Shown: positions 1 to 10,663, counted from the first letter of the stretch. The stretch: 64,000 nt of DNA from Hyphomonadaceae bacterium JAD_PAG50586_4 (GCA_023242925.1 CP096134.1:1507501-1571500); one strand, 5' to 3'. Notes: generated from the letters alone by a model not told the origin. Numbers and translations: made by a program.

Positions 1-1118
<1,118 letters not shown>

Positions 1119-1211
1119 GATCATCGTTCATGCACGGCGACAACTGCGTCGCCCAGAAGAACGCAACACCAAAGACAATGTCATCCTGAAATTTGCGCGC
1201 GGCTCGCGCCG

Positions 1212-1326
1212 ACCTGGCGGCTATGCCGGGGTTCCCCACCCGATCCCATCCCGAACTCGGTAGTTAAGTCCCCCAGGGCCGATGGTACTACGTCTTAAGG
1301 CGTGGGAGAGTAGGTCGCTGCCGGGT
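1212..1326 (+). rRNA. rrf: 5S ribosomal RNA
   Basis: A 115-base segment with the usual 5S landmarks: CCCACCCGATCCCATCCCGA (loop B/C), GTTAAG, and GGGAGAGTAGGTCGCTGCC. Its two ends, ACCTGGC and GCCGGGT, pair as the terminal helix. It lies about 90 bases downstream of 23S in the same transcription unit. Confidence 0.95.
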
Positions 1327-1459
1327 CTGCCCGAGCCGCGTGCAAACAAAGAAGTCCATGAACCCTCAATCACAATGACGGCCTCGGCCGTGACAATTCC
1401 GGCCGCGTTTACACGCGGCCGTTCGTGTATCAAGTATTCGGAATTGATCTTGAGACTGA

Positions 1460-1536
<77 letters not shown>

Positions 1537-1555
1537 AAAGTGTTCTCAAGATCGC

Positions 1556-1589
1556 AACGGCCCCGCTGATCAAGCGGGGCCGTTTCTTC
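1556..1589 (+). terminator. Rho-independent terminator of the rRNA operon
   Basis: A perfect 12-bp stem AACGGCCCCGCT / AGCGGGGCCGTT with a short GATCA loop, followed by TTCTTCG. It lies 19 bases after tRNA-fMet and before the next gene, so it most likely ends the rRNA transcript. Confidence 0.9.
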
Positions 1590-1656
1590 GTGCGCACGCA
1601 GATGGTTTGAACCGTGCGTGGAAATCTCTAGGGTCGCGCGCGTTTCGGGAGTGCGC

Positions 1657-2697
1657 ATGTTCGCTGTGCAAGTTGCGATCATGAGGGGAAAGGGCGGGGT
1701 GTTTACCTCGCTCTTTCATTATGTGCGCTTGTTTGAGGCAAGCGGCGTGCGCTCGGTGTGCCTCTATGCGGGCCCCGCCGCACAACAATTGCGCGATGCT
1801 GGCATCGACGTGATTGATGCGCCCCGATCGATCACCTCGCCACTCTTTCAATTCTTGCCCGGGTTTGCGCGAATTCGCGGCGAGATCGCGGCGCGCGGCG
1901 GTGCGCCGGATTTCGTGATGGCGCACAGTGATCTGGCGATGCCGGCGCTGAAGCGCATGTTTCCGCGTGCCGTGATCATGACGCGCTGCCATTCCGACAA
2001 TTTCAAACACAAAGCGCGCGCCGACCTGGTCGTAACGCTGAACGAAGACCAGCAGGTGCGCGCGCAAGCGGCCTTGCCCCGAACACGCGTGCGGATGTTC
2101 GGCAATCCCTTCGTGCCCAACGTGCACGAGCAAGGACCAAGCGCTGAAGCGCCGCCCCGCGTGCGCTTCAATTTTCTGGGACGCGTCGAGCAGGTGAAGG
2201 ACCCTTTGACGCTGGTGAAGGCCTACGCGGCCGCGACTCTCGCGCCGGACACCGAGCTGCGCATCATTGGCGCAGGTTCGCAGGAGGCGCAGGTGCGCGC
2301 AGCAGCCGCCGCGCGCAGCAAAAACATCAATATGGCCGGTTGGTTGGCCTCGCCGTTCGCACATTTCGATCAGAGCGACATTCTCGTGCTGCCGTCGGAA
2401 TGGGAATCCTATTCGTGGGTGATCCGCGAGGCGCTGCATCACGGCGTGCCCGTCATTGCGAGCGACATCTTCGTGCATCGTGATGCCTTGGGTGGAGGCG
2501 CCTACGGCTTGCTCTTTCCCGTCGGTGACGCCGGGGCGCTGCGTGAAGCGCTGGAGCACGCGGCGTTGAACCTTCCGACCCTGCGCGCCATGGCCGCGAA
2601 GGGGCGCGACGATCTGATGGCGGCTTACGGCGCCAAGCCGTTCTGGGCGAAGATGAGCGCGGAAATTTCAGATATCCGACGCGCGCGCGGCGCATAG
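1657..2697 (+). CDS. Glycosyltransferase family 4-like protein
   Basis: A protein of about 346 aa with the two-domain layout of GT-B glycosyltransferases. The C-terminal half has the GT4 pattern: GRVEQVKDPLTLVKAY near residue 180 (start of the nucleotide-sugar domain) and SEWESYSWVIREALHHGVPV near 247-266, with the paired glutamates of the EX7E type motif. It probably transfers a sugar from an NDP or other activated donor to a surface glycan, but the substrate cannot be read. The ATG at 1657 has GGGAG six bases upstream and the protein starts MFAVQVAIM; a GTG at 1618 in frame is less likely. It is followed 12 bases later by an FkbM methyltransferase, suggesting a two-gene glycan-modification unit. 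Confidence 0.8.
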   Translation: MFAVQVAIMRGKGGVFTSLFHYVRLFEASGVRSVCLYAGPAAQQLRDAGIDVIDAPRSITSPLFQFLPGFARIRGEIAARGGAPDFVMAHSDLAMPALKRMFPRAVIMTRCHSDNFKHKARADLVVTLNEDQQVRAQAALPRTRVRMFGNPFVPNVHEQGPSAEAPPRVRFNFLGRVEQVKDPLTLVKAYAAATLAPDTELRIIGAGSQEAQVRAAAAARSKNINMAGWLASPFAHFDQSDILVLPSEWESYSWVIREALHHGVPVIASDIFVHRDALGGGAYGLLFPVGDAGALREALEHAALNLPTLRAMAAKGRDDLMAAYGAKPFWAKMSAEISDIRRARGA

Positions 2698-2709
2698 GGA
2701 GAATTACAA

Positions 2710-3669
2710 ATGGCCTCGCACCTCGTCGATCAGCTTCTCCGTGCGATCCGCATTGTCGGTCTCGACATCGGCGCGCGCGGCGGATTCACCACGGATCTTT
2801 CGCCGATCGGCGCGGCGGTTGAGGCGATTGGATTTGAGCCGGATAGCGAAGAATGCGATCGGCTGAACGCAAGCGTGAATGCTGAGGCGTCCGGCTTGCG
2901 TGCGTTGCGTTACATTCCGACCGCTGTGGGGCGCGCGGACGAAGAGCGCATGCTCAATCTTTATCGCGCCCGCGGCTGCAGCTCATTGCTCACCGCCGAC
3001 CCGGACTTCGCCGCGCTCTATGCGCGCGACGATTACTTCATTCTCGACGGGCAGGTGCGCGTACGCGTTGAACGGCTTGACGCCGCAGCGGAGCGATTTG
3101 GCTTTACCGATGCGCACTACATGAAGATCGACATACAGGGCGCTGAGCTTGAGGCGATGCAATCGGCGCCAAATCTGGTGTCGCATTTGCTTGCGATCCG
3201 GAGCGAAGTGGAGTTTGCGCCTATCTATCAAGATCAGCCCTTATTCGCCGATGTCGATGCGGAGCTGCGTGCGAAGGGCTTCATGTTGGCGCGCTTCCCG
3301 CAGCTGCACGCGTGGCGGCGCGGCACCAAGGTGCGCAATGATCGTTGGGCGCCGGGGCCCGTGCCGCTTTCGGAAGGCCAGCTCATCCATGGCGACGTCC
3401 TCTATTTGCGTCGCCCCGAATTGATGGCTGCTGACACCGAGACGCAGCAAGATCGGCTGATTGCACTCGCACTGATCGCTTATGCCTACGGCCACGTTGA
3501 TTTGAGCGGCTCCGTTCTGACCCGGCCGGAGGTTGCGGGGAGGCTAAAGACGATGGCCAATGTCGAGGCAAATGCGCTCGTCGCCGAACTCGGTCGTCTG
3601 CATGTCGCGCGTCGCCGCAAGCAATTGCGGCGCTTAGCATTCAGCGGGTTGCGCGGTCTGATCCAGTGA
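2710..3669 (+). CDS. FkbM-family SAM-dependent methyltransferase
   Basis: 319 aa. GLDIGARGGF at about residue 17 is the SAM-binding motif I, AIGFEPDSEECDRLN about residue 37 is motif II, and MKIDIQGAELEAM near 138-150 is the characteristic FkbM D-I-x-G-x-E block. FkbM enzymes O-methylate sugars or natural products. Next to a glycosyltransferase, a methylated surface sugar is the natural guess, but the acceptor is unknown. It starts 12 bases after the upstream gene with GGGAGAATTACAA as ribosome binding region, so the two are probably co-translated. Confidence 0.78.
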   Translation: MASHLVDQLLRAIRIVGLDIGARGGFTTDLSPIGAAVEAIGFEPDSEECDRLNASVNAEASGLRALRYIPTAVGRADEERMLNLYRARGCSSLLTADPDFAALYARDDYFILDGQVRVRVERLDAAAERFGFTDAHYMKIDIQGAELEAMQSAPNLVSHLLAIRSEVEFAPIYQDQPLFADVDAELRAKGFMLARFPQLHAWRRGTKVRNDRWAPGPVPLSEGQLIHGDVLYLRRPELMAADTETQQDRLIALALIAYAYGHVDLSGSVLTRPEVAGRLKTMANVEANALVAELGRLHVARRRKQLRRLAFSGLRGLIQ

Positions 3670-3681
3670 ACAGCGGCTGCG

Positions 3682-4722
3682 TTATGCCGGCTTGGACTTG
3701 CGTCGGATCGGGGCGGGGCGGAGTAACGGCTTTGCCGTTTCCGTTTGGACACCGGCGCCCGCGCCGAATGCGGCGCGGGCGGCATTTTCGATTGAGCGCT
3801 CCCATCGATCCGAGTGGCGGAGCGGGATGCCGAAGCGTTTGGCCATCGCGCGGAAGATGATCTGCGGTACATCGACCGCGCAAGCGCGCTCAAGGCCCTG
3901 AAAGCCAGGCGCCGAGTTGGCCTCGCAGACGCGATAGCCGTTCTGATCGAACAGAATATCGACGCCGGCGATATCGAGTTTGAGTTCGCGCGCGACGCGC
4001 ACCGCGAGCTCCGCCATTTCCTGCGGCGGATCGTAGAGCGTGCCGTGCCCACCGAGCGAGATGTTTGACTTGAACCCGCCATCGCTGGAGCGACGCTCCA
4101 TCGCAGCGACGGCCTTGCCATCGATCACCAATACGCGCACGTCGCGACCGTGACTGGCGCGCACATATTGCTGGAACAAGAAGTCGGCGCCGCTTGCGCC
4201 ATCGAGCAAGTTCGCCAGATCATCGAACTGGGCGCGGTCCTGGCACAGCATCACGCCCGCGCCGCGCGTGCCTTTCAGTTTCTTGACGACGACAGGAAAG
4301 CCAAGCACGCGCTCAACCAAGCCGACATCCACCGGGAATTTGCCGAGGATCGTTTTCGGCACCGGCAAACCTGCGCCGGCGAGTACTTGCAGCGTGTGCA
4401 ATTTGTCGGCCACGGATTCCACCGCTGCCGGTCCATTGGCGATGGCGACGCCTTGATGTTCGAAGTGCCGAAGCACAGCGAGCGTGAAGTAATTCGTCTC
4501 AGCGCCGCAGCGGGGGATGATGAGATCCGGTTTGCGTAGCTCGCGGCCCTGGTAGATCGCCGACCAGCCGTCCTTGGAATCGACAACGAGATCGAATTCG
4601 CCCGGCTTTAGGACCAGCAATTCGATGTCGAGCGCTTTGGCGGTTTCGGCAAAGCGCAACACTTCCGGCGCCTCAGGCACGTCCGGTGCGATGTCGCGGT
4701 TGAAGAACAGCCAGCAGCGCAC
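3682..4722 (-). CDS. RimK-type ATP-grasp ligase
   Basis: About 346 aa with ATP-grasp signatures: FPVVVKKLKGTRGAGVMLC (ATP-binding lysine and glycine-rich loop), FLFQQYVRASHGRDVRVLVI, and VDILFDQNGYRVCEANSAPG (Mg2+-binding E and N). These match RimK-like alpha-L-glutamate ligases, which form amide bonds between a carboxylate and an amino group using ATP. The actual substrate is unknown. I prefer the GTG at 4722 (protein begins VRCWLFFNRD), which has GGGGTGA upstream; an ATG at 4800 would add 26 residues of unconvincing sequence. It is convergent with the FkbM gene, 12 bases apart. Confidence 0.75.
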   Translation of the reverse strand: MRCWLFFNRDIAPDVPEAPEVLRFAETAKALDIELLVLKPGEFDLVVDSKDGWSAIYQGRELRKPDLIIPRCGAETNYFTLAVLRHFEHQGVAIANGPAAVESVADKLHTLQVLAGAGLPVPKTILGKFPVDVGLVERVLGFPVVVKKLKGTRGAGVMLCQDRAQFDDLANLLDGASGADFLFQQYVRASHGRDVRVLVIDGKAVAAMERRSSDGGFKSNISLGGHGTLYDPPQEMAELAVRVARELKLDIAGVDILFDQNGYRVCEANSAPGFQGLERACAVDVPQIIFRAMAKRFGIPLRHSDRWERSIENAARAAFGAGAGVQTETAKPLLRPAPIRRKSKPA

Positions 4723-4833
4723 GCAATCACCCCGTCGAAAGCCGCGGATGGATACGCACAGTGTGGATAAAAGTTCCTTAGGTGCAATGCGCGAGTGCAT
4801 CGGCGCAGATTAGATGTGCGACAGGTTCCCAAG

Positions 4834-5575
4834 TCAGCGAGGGAACTTTGCGGCGCCTTTTCGGCTCACCAGCACCTCATTGTAGATCTCACGCAGGCCG
4901 CGCGTTGTGTCGTCGATCTGAAAGATCGTCGTGTTTGAGCTGCTTGCGCGGTCGAGAATGTCGGCGATGTCATAGCCCCAATCGACCGTGACGAGCGCGC
5001 CTTCGTCGCGATTGAATGGGTCGACGTGATATTCCGGCTCAAGCATGTGCTCAAGGGCGCCGCGCGCCTTGCGGGCCCGTCGGCGCGAAGGCGCCCATTT
5101 TCGCGTAAGCGGAGCGGTGAAGATGTGCGCGCCGCCTGGCTTTAGCGTGCGCATGATTTCACGCGCGGCGGCGCAGGGATCGAACAGGTGTTCGAACACG
5201 TCCTGGGTCACCACAATGTCGAAGATTTCGTTGGGAAAGGTTTGGCGTTCCAGATCCTCAGAGCGGCAGCCGGTGTCGCCAATGATCTGGCCACGTGGAA
5301 CGCTCGGCGCGTAGGCGGTCGGCGTGCAGCCTTTGCACTCGCGCCACAATTTGTCGGCGGAGACCGAACCCGGCGAACATTCGTGGATGCGTAGGTCGCG
5401 CCAGTTCGGAAACATCTCCGCTAAAACGGCGATCAGCACGCGTTCGCGTGGCAAGGACTGGCAGCGCGTGCATTTGTATTTTCGCGTAAATCGGCATCAG
5501 GCGCCTCGAACACGCTCTGGCGCTCGCAGATCGGGCAAAGCCTTCGGAACGAAGAAACGGCGCGCCTATGTTCAC
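4834..5575 (-). CDS. Zinc-ribbon class I SAM methyltransferase, frame broken twice
   Basis: Three reading frames together give one coherent protein of about 246 aa. An N-terminal zinc ribbon, CPIC and CTRC about 25 residues apart, is followed by a Methyltransf_11-type core (VVTQDVFEHLFDP and REIMRTLKPGG). The start is likely GTG 5575, overlapping the pabC stop (GTGA). Single-base losses are needed at about 5549 (GAAGGCTTTGCC) and about 5476 (ACAAATGC should read ACAAAATGC). From 5454 to 4834 the frame is intact. Related proteins modify unknown small molecules or glycans. Either a young pseudogene or two sequence errors; given the same defect in pabB next door I favour error. Confidence 0.6.
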
Positions 5576-6360
5576 GCCTCGATCGCCGCGCGCAGCGCCA
5601 CGAGCTTCGGGTGATCGACGGCGAACTCTCGTTTATCCCAAGAATGGATGGCTCGGACGCCGAAGATGGCGTTGGTGATTGCTGCCGCTTCTGTGTTGTC
5701 GATGTCGACGCCGGCAAGACTGGCCTCCTCGATCAGGCCTTGCTGCAGCAATTCGGCGCGCACGGTGCCGGCAAGCGCGCCGTCCGCTATAGGCGGCGTC
5801 AGCGCGCGTCCTTTGATGATGAGGATCAGATTGCCCGCGGCGGCGCCGGCGAGATGGTCCTTGGTATTGAGCTGTGCTGCTTCGTCAGCGCCGAGCGTGC
5901 GTGCTTGGCGGCGTGCTTCGATTTGGTCCAGATAAGAGAGCGTTTTGTGGCGCGCCGAGGGTGCGGTTTGGTTGCGGCGAATGCTGACGGTTGCGAGCGC
6001 GATGCTGGTGTCGCTTGCCGGGGCGGGGGCGATACGCGCGGAGAGGGTGACATGCGGCGTGTGGCGTTCGAGCCCGCGCGGACCGAGCACGCCAAGGCGT
6101 AGATTCACAGCTGCGCGCTCTTGGCTCAGCGCGTTGCGGGTCGCGAGATCGGCGATGATGGCTTCGATGGTGGTCAACGCTTCGGGCGCGGGAAGACCCA
6201 ACGCTTCGGCGCTGGCGCGCATCCGCGCGAGGTGTCGCTCCAAGCGCACAGCCGTGCCGTTGCGCCAAAGGATCGTTTCGAACAAGCCGTCGCCGAGCGT
6301 GGCGCCACGATCGTTGTCGGTCGAGACGTTGATCCATTCGCCGTCGCGCCAAATCGTCAT
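5572..6360 (-). CDS. pabC: Aminodeoxychorismate lyase / class IV aminotransferase
   Basis: About 262 aa starting MTIWRDGEWIN at ATG 6360. It has the PLP fold type IV pattern: GDGLFETILWRNG near residue 21, the lysine in RHKTLSYLDQIEA that would hold PLP, and the C-terminal GTVRAELL and EEASLAG blocks. It would convert 4-amino-4-deoxychorismate to p-aminobenzoate plus pyruvate for folate synthesis. Its ATG overlaps the pabB stop (ATGA), so the pair is translationally coupled. An uninterrupted 725-codon frame covers pabB and pabC only because pabB carries a frameshift; it is not evidence of a true fusion. Other class IV aminotransferases (branched-chain or D-amino acid) are possible, but the pabB context argues for PabC. 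Confidence 0.82.
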   Translation of the reverse strand: MTIWRDGEWINVSTDNDRGATLGDGLFETILWRNGTAVRLERHLARMRASAEALGLPAPEALTTIEAIIADLATRNALSQERAAVNLRLGVLGPRGLERHTPHVTLSARIAPAPASDTSIALATVSIRRNQTAPSARHKTLSYLDQIEARRQARTLGADEAAQLNTKDHLAGAAAGNLILIIKGRALTPPIADGALAGTVRAELLQQGLIEEASLAGVDIDNTEAAAITNAIFGVRAIHSWDKREFAVDHPKLVALRAAIEA

Positions 6361-7749
6361 GCTTCGCCTCCGACGTGGCCAGTGATGGCGCGCTTCAAGC
6401 TCGCGGCTTTGGTGATGGTTTCGTGCGCCTCTTCGGCGGGATCGGAATCCGCGACGATGCCTGCGCCCACATTGAACGCGACACGCCAATGGTCGCCGTC
6501 CTTGCTGCAGGTAGCCGTACGGATCAGTACGCTGGAATCCATGGCGCCATCGAGATCCGAACCAAGCCAGCGAACCGCAATACGGCCCCCGGCCCGCGCC
6601 TTCGTGGACCGCGATCAATTCCATCGCTTTCACTTTCGGCGCGCCGGTGATGGAGCCTGGCGGAAAGGCGCCGGCGAAGAGATCGAACGCATCAGCGTCG
6701 TCACGCAGGCGGCCTTCGACGTCGGAAACGAGGTGGTGGACGTTCGCGTAGCTCTCCAGCCCGCACAGGCGCGGCACACGCACAGAGCCAGGCGCGCAGG
6801 TCTTGGAGAGATCGTTGCGCATGAGATCGACGATCATCAGATTTTCGGCGCGATCTTTCTTGCTTTCGAGCAGCGTGCGCGCGTTGGCTTCATCCTCGAC
6901 GGGCGTCGCGCCGCGTGGGCGTGTGCCCTTGATCGGCTGGCTGAAGGCGTGGAGGCCCTCATTTCGGCGCGAGACGGAGAGGAAGCGCTCGGGCGAGTTT
7001 GAGACAAGCGCGTGGTTGGTAAGGCGCATATAGGCGGCGAATGGCGCGGGGCTTTGCGCCGCGAGCCGTGAGAGGAGCCCGAAGGGGTGATCGCCTGCGC
7101 CAAGGCGGCCGGTGTAGCGGCGAGAGATGTTGGCCTGATACAAATCCCCGGCTCGAACACGCGCGATGATGGTGGCGACGGCGGTCTCATAGGTTTGGAG
7201 AGCGGTCTCTGCGCGGAGCGTACCGAAGCCGGCCGCGCTCGTTGGCGTGCGCGCGACGCCCAGCTGGTGCGCGAAGCTATGGGCGCGATCCTGCGCACGC
7301 CGCGCCACCGCGTGCCTCGCCACGACAAACGCACGCCGTGTGCCGTGATCGAACGCAGCGACGCAATCATAAAGGCCGAGCGCCAGGTCCGGCGTGCCGT
7401 CCGGCGCGGCAAAGCGCGGCGCGCGATCGAAGGCGCGCGCCATTTCGTAGCCAACGAGGCCGGCGACGCCGCCCGAGAAGGGCGGCAGATTGGAGCAAGC
7501 GTCCACTGACGCGTCGGCAATCCAATCGCGTGCACGCGCAAACGCTGCTCGGCCATCATCGGCGCTGGCGATGATGGTCGCGATCGGATTGGCGGCGATG
7601 TAGCTCCACCTACCGCCCGCGCCGTGAAGGAGGAGCGTCATCGGCGTGTCCCGCAACGGCGCGCAGGCGTCGATCGGGTCGCGGTACTCGATCTCGTGGA
7701 CGTAGGGCTTCACGCCAGGGCTTATGCGGCGAAGGCGTACGCGGCTCAA
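6357..7749 (-). CDS. pabB: Aminodeoxychorismate synthase component I, one frameshift
   Basis: A chorismate-binding enzyme. Visible motifs are YQANISRRY, FSQPIKGTRPRG, ENLMIVDLMRNDLS, and PPGSITGAPKVKAMELI followed by GPYCGSLAWFG. The frame then slips by one base near 6556. Reading on in the next frame gives DGAMDSSVLIRTATC and a normal PabB C terminus ending GHVGGEA, with TGA overlapping the pabC ATG. The needed correction is one base too many in GGATCTCGATGG, where GGATTCGATGG would give the expected G-F-D-G-A-M. PabB, with PabA glutamine amidotransferase, makes aminodeoxychorismate from chorismate. As a housekeeping folate gene it is unlikely to be truly dead. Confidence 0.82.
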
Positions 7750-7918
7750 TGGAGCAATGTGACTGCCTCGCCCGTCGCGCGAGCGCCGACCGCCTGCCTG
7801 GTTAAAAACGACGAATTAGCAGTCGCTTACGACGAAAGCCCCGGAAATTGCGACCGGCGGCTCCCATAACTGCAAGGCCGGCGCCCAATCCTGCGGCGAA
7901 TTGGCTAGGTTGGGGCTC

Positions 7919-9043
7919 ATGAGCATTGGGGTGCAGTCAGAGCAGGGCGGCGGGGGCATTTTGGCCCATCCCGCCTGGACACGCTGGGGCGCGCACCTGG
8001 CGTTCTGGCTGATGTACCTCTTCATCCGAAGTGCGGCCGCCGGCGCCGATCCGCCGGATGACATGAGCGACTTCCCATATCTCGTGAACCGCGCTCTCGT
8101 GGTCACGACCTATTTCGTGCTCACCGGCATTCTCCTGGCTTTGATCGCGGGGCCCCGCGCGGACAAATCCAATTGGGTGCGAAATATCTCGCTGGTGCTC
8201 GGTGCGCTCGCGCTCGGCCCGGTGACGCAATACGCTGAAGAGTTCTGGCCGATGATGCTTGCGGGCTTCTCGCCGGATTCCTACCCGTTCGTGATTTACC
8301 TCTTTCAGTTCGGTTGGGCTTTGCCGCTTTGGGGGCTGACGCAGGCGCTGCTCGGCTACCACTTCCAATCGATGGCGCAGGCGCGTGCTGTCGCACGCGC
8401 CCAAGCGTTGGCTTATGATGCGCAGCTCAAGATGCTGCACTATCAGATCAATCCGCACTTCTTGTTCAACACGCTGAACGCGATTTCGACGCTCGTGCTT
8501 GAGAAGCGCAATGAGCAGGCCGAGAGCATGTTGCTGAAGCTCGCGGGCTTCTTGCGTTATTCGCTCGATCGCCAACCGACCGAGCTTGCGGCGTTGAGCG
8601 CCGAGTTAGAGGCGCAGCGCAAGTATCTCGAGATCGAGCGCACGCGCTTTGATGACAAGCTGAAGGTTAGCTTCTCGATCGAGCCGGGCCTTGAGAGCGT
8701 GCCGCTGCCGAGTTTGATCCTGCAGCCGATCATGGAGAACGCGATCAAATACGCGATCTCGCCGCGCACCGAGGGCGGGGCGATCGATGTGTCCGCGTTC
8801 CGTGATGGTGATCTGCTGCGTATCCGCATCGACGATGACGGCCCGGGGTTGTCGCCGGAAGGCGATCCGCGCCGGCGTCGCGGCGTGGGCCTCGCGAATG
8901 CGCGCGAGCGTTTGGAATTGATCTACGGTGAACGCGCGGGTCTTTCCGCGCAAAATCGTGCGCCCAATGGGTGCCGCGTCGAGATCTGGTTGCCCCTGGA
9001 GGAACAAAGTGTTGGCCGAACCCCTGCGCCTGCTCTTAGCTGA
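7919..9043 (+). CDS. LytS/YehU-type membrane sensor histidine kinase
   Basis: About 374 aa. The N-terminal half has four hydrophobic segments (roughly residues 25-45, 58-80, 85-105, 120-145). It is followed by the His_kinase family phosphoacceptor block YQINPHFLFNTLNAIS, with the histidine near residue 179, then LQPIMENAIKYAI (N box) and GVGLANARERLELIYG (G box). Such kinases phosphorylate LytTR response regulators, and one lies immediately downstream, overlapping this gene by 35 bases. I chose ATG 7919 (TTGGGG five bases upstream) over a TTG at 7901. The signal sensed is not evident. Divergent from pabB across a 170-bp promoter region. Confidence 0.85.
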   Translation: MSIGVQSEQGGGGILAHPAWTRWGAHLAFWLMYLFIRSAAAGADPPDDMSDFPYLVNRALVVTTYFVLTGILLALIAGPRADKSNWVRNISLVLGALALGPVTQYAEEFWPMMLAGFSPDSYPFVIYLFQFGWALPLWGLTQALLGYHFQSMAQARAVARAQALAYDAQLKMLHYQINPHFLFNTLNAISTLVLEKRNEQAESMLLKLAGFLRYSLDRQPTELAALSAELEAQRKYLEIERTRFDDKLKVSFSIEPGLESVPLPSLILQPIMENAIKYAISPRTEGGAIDVSAFRDGDLLRIRIDDDGPGLSPEGDPRRRRGVGLANARERLELIYGERAGLSAQNRAPNGCRVEIWLPLEEQSVGRTPAPALS

Positions 9044-9803
9044 CGACGAACCGTTGGCGCTGCGCCGCATCAGGCTGGCGCTGCAATCGATTCCGGACGT
9101 CGAGATCGTCGGCGCCGCCAGCGACGGCATGCAAGCGATCAGCGCGATGCGCGAGTTGAAGCCTGACGTCGTGTTGCTGGATATCAAGATGCCGCTGGCT
9201 GACGGGTTCGAGGTCGCGAACGCCGTGCAAGATTCCGGCGGCCCGGCCGTGATCTTCGTGTCTGCGTACGATTCCTATGCGGTGCAGGCGTTCGAGACGT
9301 CGGCCGTCGATTATCTGGTCAAGCCAGTTGAGTTCGAACGCTTGGCCTCCGCACTTGATCGTGCGCGCGAACGCCGCGCGGATAAAAACGCCGGGCGACG
9401 TGCCGAAGAACTCGCCTCGGTGTTGGATGCGCTGAAGCGTGAGTCCGACGATCGCGAAGCGCCGCGCTTTGATCGCGAATTCTGGATACGGGACCGTGGC
9501 CGCTTCTTGCGCGTGCCAGTGATCGACGTGGATCGCATCGAGGCGGAGCGCGATTATGTGCGGCTCTATTGGGAAGGCCGCACGCTGCTTCATCGTGAGA
9601 CGATGTCGCATTTGGAAAAGAAGCTCGACCCCAACGTAATGCTCCGCGTGCACCGTTCGGCGTTCGTGAACTGGAAGCGGCTGAAGGCCGTGCGTCGCGA
9701 CGCGAACGGGCGCTTGATGGCGGTGCTCGAAAGCGGCGATGAGGTGCCGGTGAGCCGCGCCTACGCGCAGCGCGTCATGGCCGAGATGAAGCAGCGCAGC
9801 TAA
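9009..9803 (+). CDS. LytTR-family response regulator
   Basis: 264 aa. The N-terminal receiver has LLLADDEPLALRR, phosphoacceptor aspartate in DVVLLDIKMP (about residue 58), FVSAYDSYAVQAF and the VKPVEF lysine. The C-terminal LytTR DNA-binding domain (about 155-260) shows RIEAERDYVRLYW, MLRVHRSAFVNWKRLKAV and VPVSRAYAQRV. Start GTG 9009 follows GGAGG at 8998-9002 with ideal spacing. It overlaps the kinase gene, so the two form one operon and a cognate pair. Expected output is transcription of unknown targets from LytTR-type direct repeats. Confidence 0.88.
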   Translation: MLAEPLRLLLADDEPLALRRIRLALQSIPDVEIVGAASDGMQAISAMRELKPDVVLLDIKMPLADGFEVANAVQDSGGPAVIFVSAYDSYAVQAFETSAVDYLVKPVEFERLASALDRARERRADKNAGRRAEELASVLDALKRESDDREAPRFDREFWIRDRGRFLRVPVIDVDRIEAERDYVRLYWEGRTLLHRETMSHLEKKLDPNVMLRVHRSAFVNWKRLKAVRRDANGRLMAVLESGDEVPVSRAYAQRVMAEMKQRS

Positions 9804-9807
9804 AAAG

Positions 9808-9831
9808 GCGGCGGGCGGTGTTACCCGCCGC
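9808..9831 (+). terminator. GC-rich hairpin after the LytTR gene, possible terminator
   Basis: GCGGCGGG and CCCGCCGC form a perfect 8-bp stem with an 8-base loop, starting five bases after the LytTR stop. There is no T-run, so intrinsic termination is only a possibility. Confidence 0.45.
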
Positions 9832-9941
9832 GCCGGAAGTAAAGGCATAAGGCAGACGAAAACTCGTCCGTACTAAAGGATGCCCGCGCTCTTGGTTTTG
9901 GATGCGGGCGCGCTAAAGGTCTCCCAGCAAGGAGACCTCGC

Positions 9942-10619
9942 ATGCGGGACAAAGTGATTGTCATCACCGGCGGCTTTGGCGCGCTGGCGCGCGGGGTGCG
10001 CGAGGCGGCGCTGGCGCAAGGCTCGCGGGTGGCGCTGATTGACTATGCGCCGGTACCGGCGGAGTTCACGAACGATCCGCTGGCGCTTGGCGGCGTGGAC
10101 ATCACCAAGTTCGAGGCCGCGCAAACGTCGATCACGAAGATCAAAGACGCAGCGGGGCGCATCGACGCGCTGTTGAACATCGCGGGCGGTTTCGTGTGGA
10201 AGCCATTGGCCGAAGCTGGTGGCGCGACGTGGGATCGCATGTACGAGATCAATGTGAAGACGGCGCTGAACGCGTCGAAGGCGGCGCTGCCACATCTCGA
10301 GGCGTCACGGGGCGCCATCGTCAATGTGGGCGCGGCGGCGGCGTTGAAGGCGGGCGCCGGCATGGGCGCTTATGCGGCGTCGAAGGCCGGTGTGCTGAAG
10401 CTCACCGAAAGCTTGGCCGAGGAGCTGAAAGGCAAAGTGCGCGTGAATGCGGTGCTGCCCTCTATCATCGATACGGCGGCGAACCGCAAAGACATGCCGA
10501 ACGCGGACTTTGCGACGTGGGTGCAGCCCGCCGAATTGGCGAGCGTGATGCTGTTCTTGGCGTCGGACGCGGCGAGTGCGGTGACGGGTGCGTTGATCCC
10601 GGTGACGGGGCGCGTGTGA
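9942..10619 (+). CDS. Short-chain dehydrogenase/reductase (SDR)
   Basis: 225 aa, the normal length of a classical SDR. It has a cofactor loop TGGFGALARG at about residues 9-18, NIAGG near 83, and the catalytic Y-x-x-x-K as YAASK near 150. It ends in GALIPVTGRV, the usual C-terminal strand. A plain NAD(P)-dependent oxidoreductase; the substrate cannot be told. The spacing AAGGAGACCTCGC before ATG 9942 is a good ribosome binding site. It is convergent with another SDR gene and separated from it by a perfect hairpin. Confidence 0.8.
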   Translation: MRDKVIVITGGFGALARGVREAALAQGSRVALIDYAPVPAEFTNDPLALGGVDITKFEAAQTSITKIKDAAGRIDALLNIAGGFVWKPLAEAGGATWDRMYEINVKTALNASKAALPHLEASRGAIVNVGAAAALKAGAGMGAYAASKAGVLKLTESLAEELKGKVRVNAVLPSIIDTAANRKDMPNADFATWVQPAELASVMLFLASDAASAVTGALIPVTGRV

Positions 10620-10626
10620 TTGAAGC

Positions 10627-10651
10627 GGACGGGCGCTCAAGGCGCCCGTCC
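10627..10651. terminator. Bidirectional hairpin between convergent genes
   Basis: GGACGGGCGC and GCGCCCGTCC form a perfect 10-bp stem with loop TCAAG, centred in the 44-bp gap between two convergent SDR genes. A symmetric stem in this position commonly ends transcription from both sides, though no strong T-tract is present. Confidence 0.65.
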
Positions 10652-10663
10652 ACCCAACATCGC

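Noticed and set aside
5572..7749. A single 725-codon frame apparently encoding a PabB-PabC fusion
   Set aside because: The PabB part leaves its conserved C terminus, which continues in another frame and ends in a stop overlapping the pabC ATG. The fusion is a by-product of a one-base slip.
9808..9831. A confident intrinsic terminator after the LytTR gene
   Set aside because: A good stem but no T-tract; kept only as a low-confidence feature.
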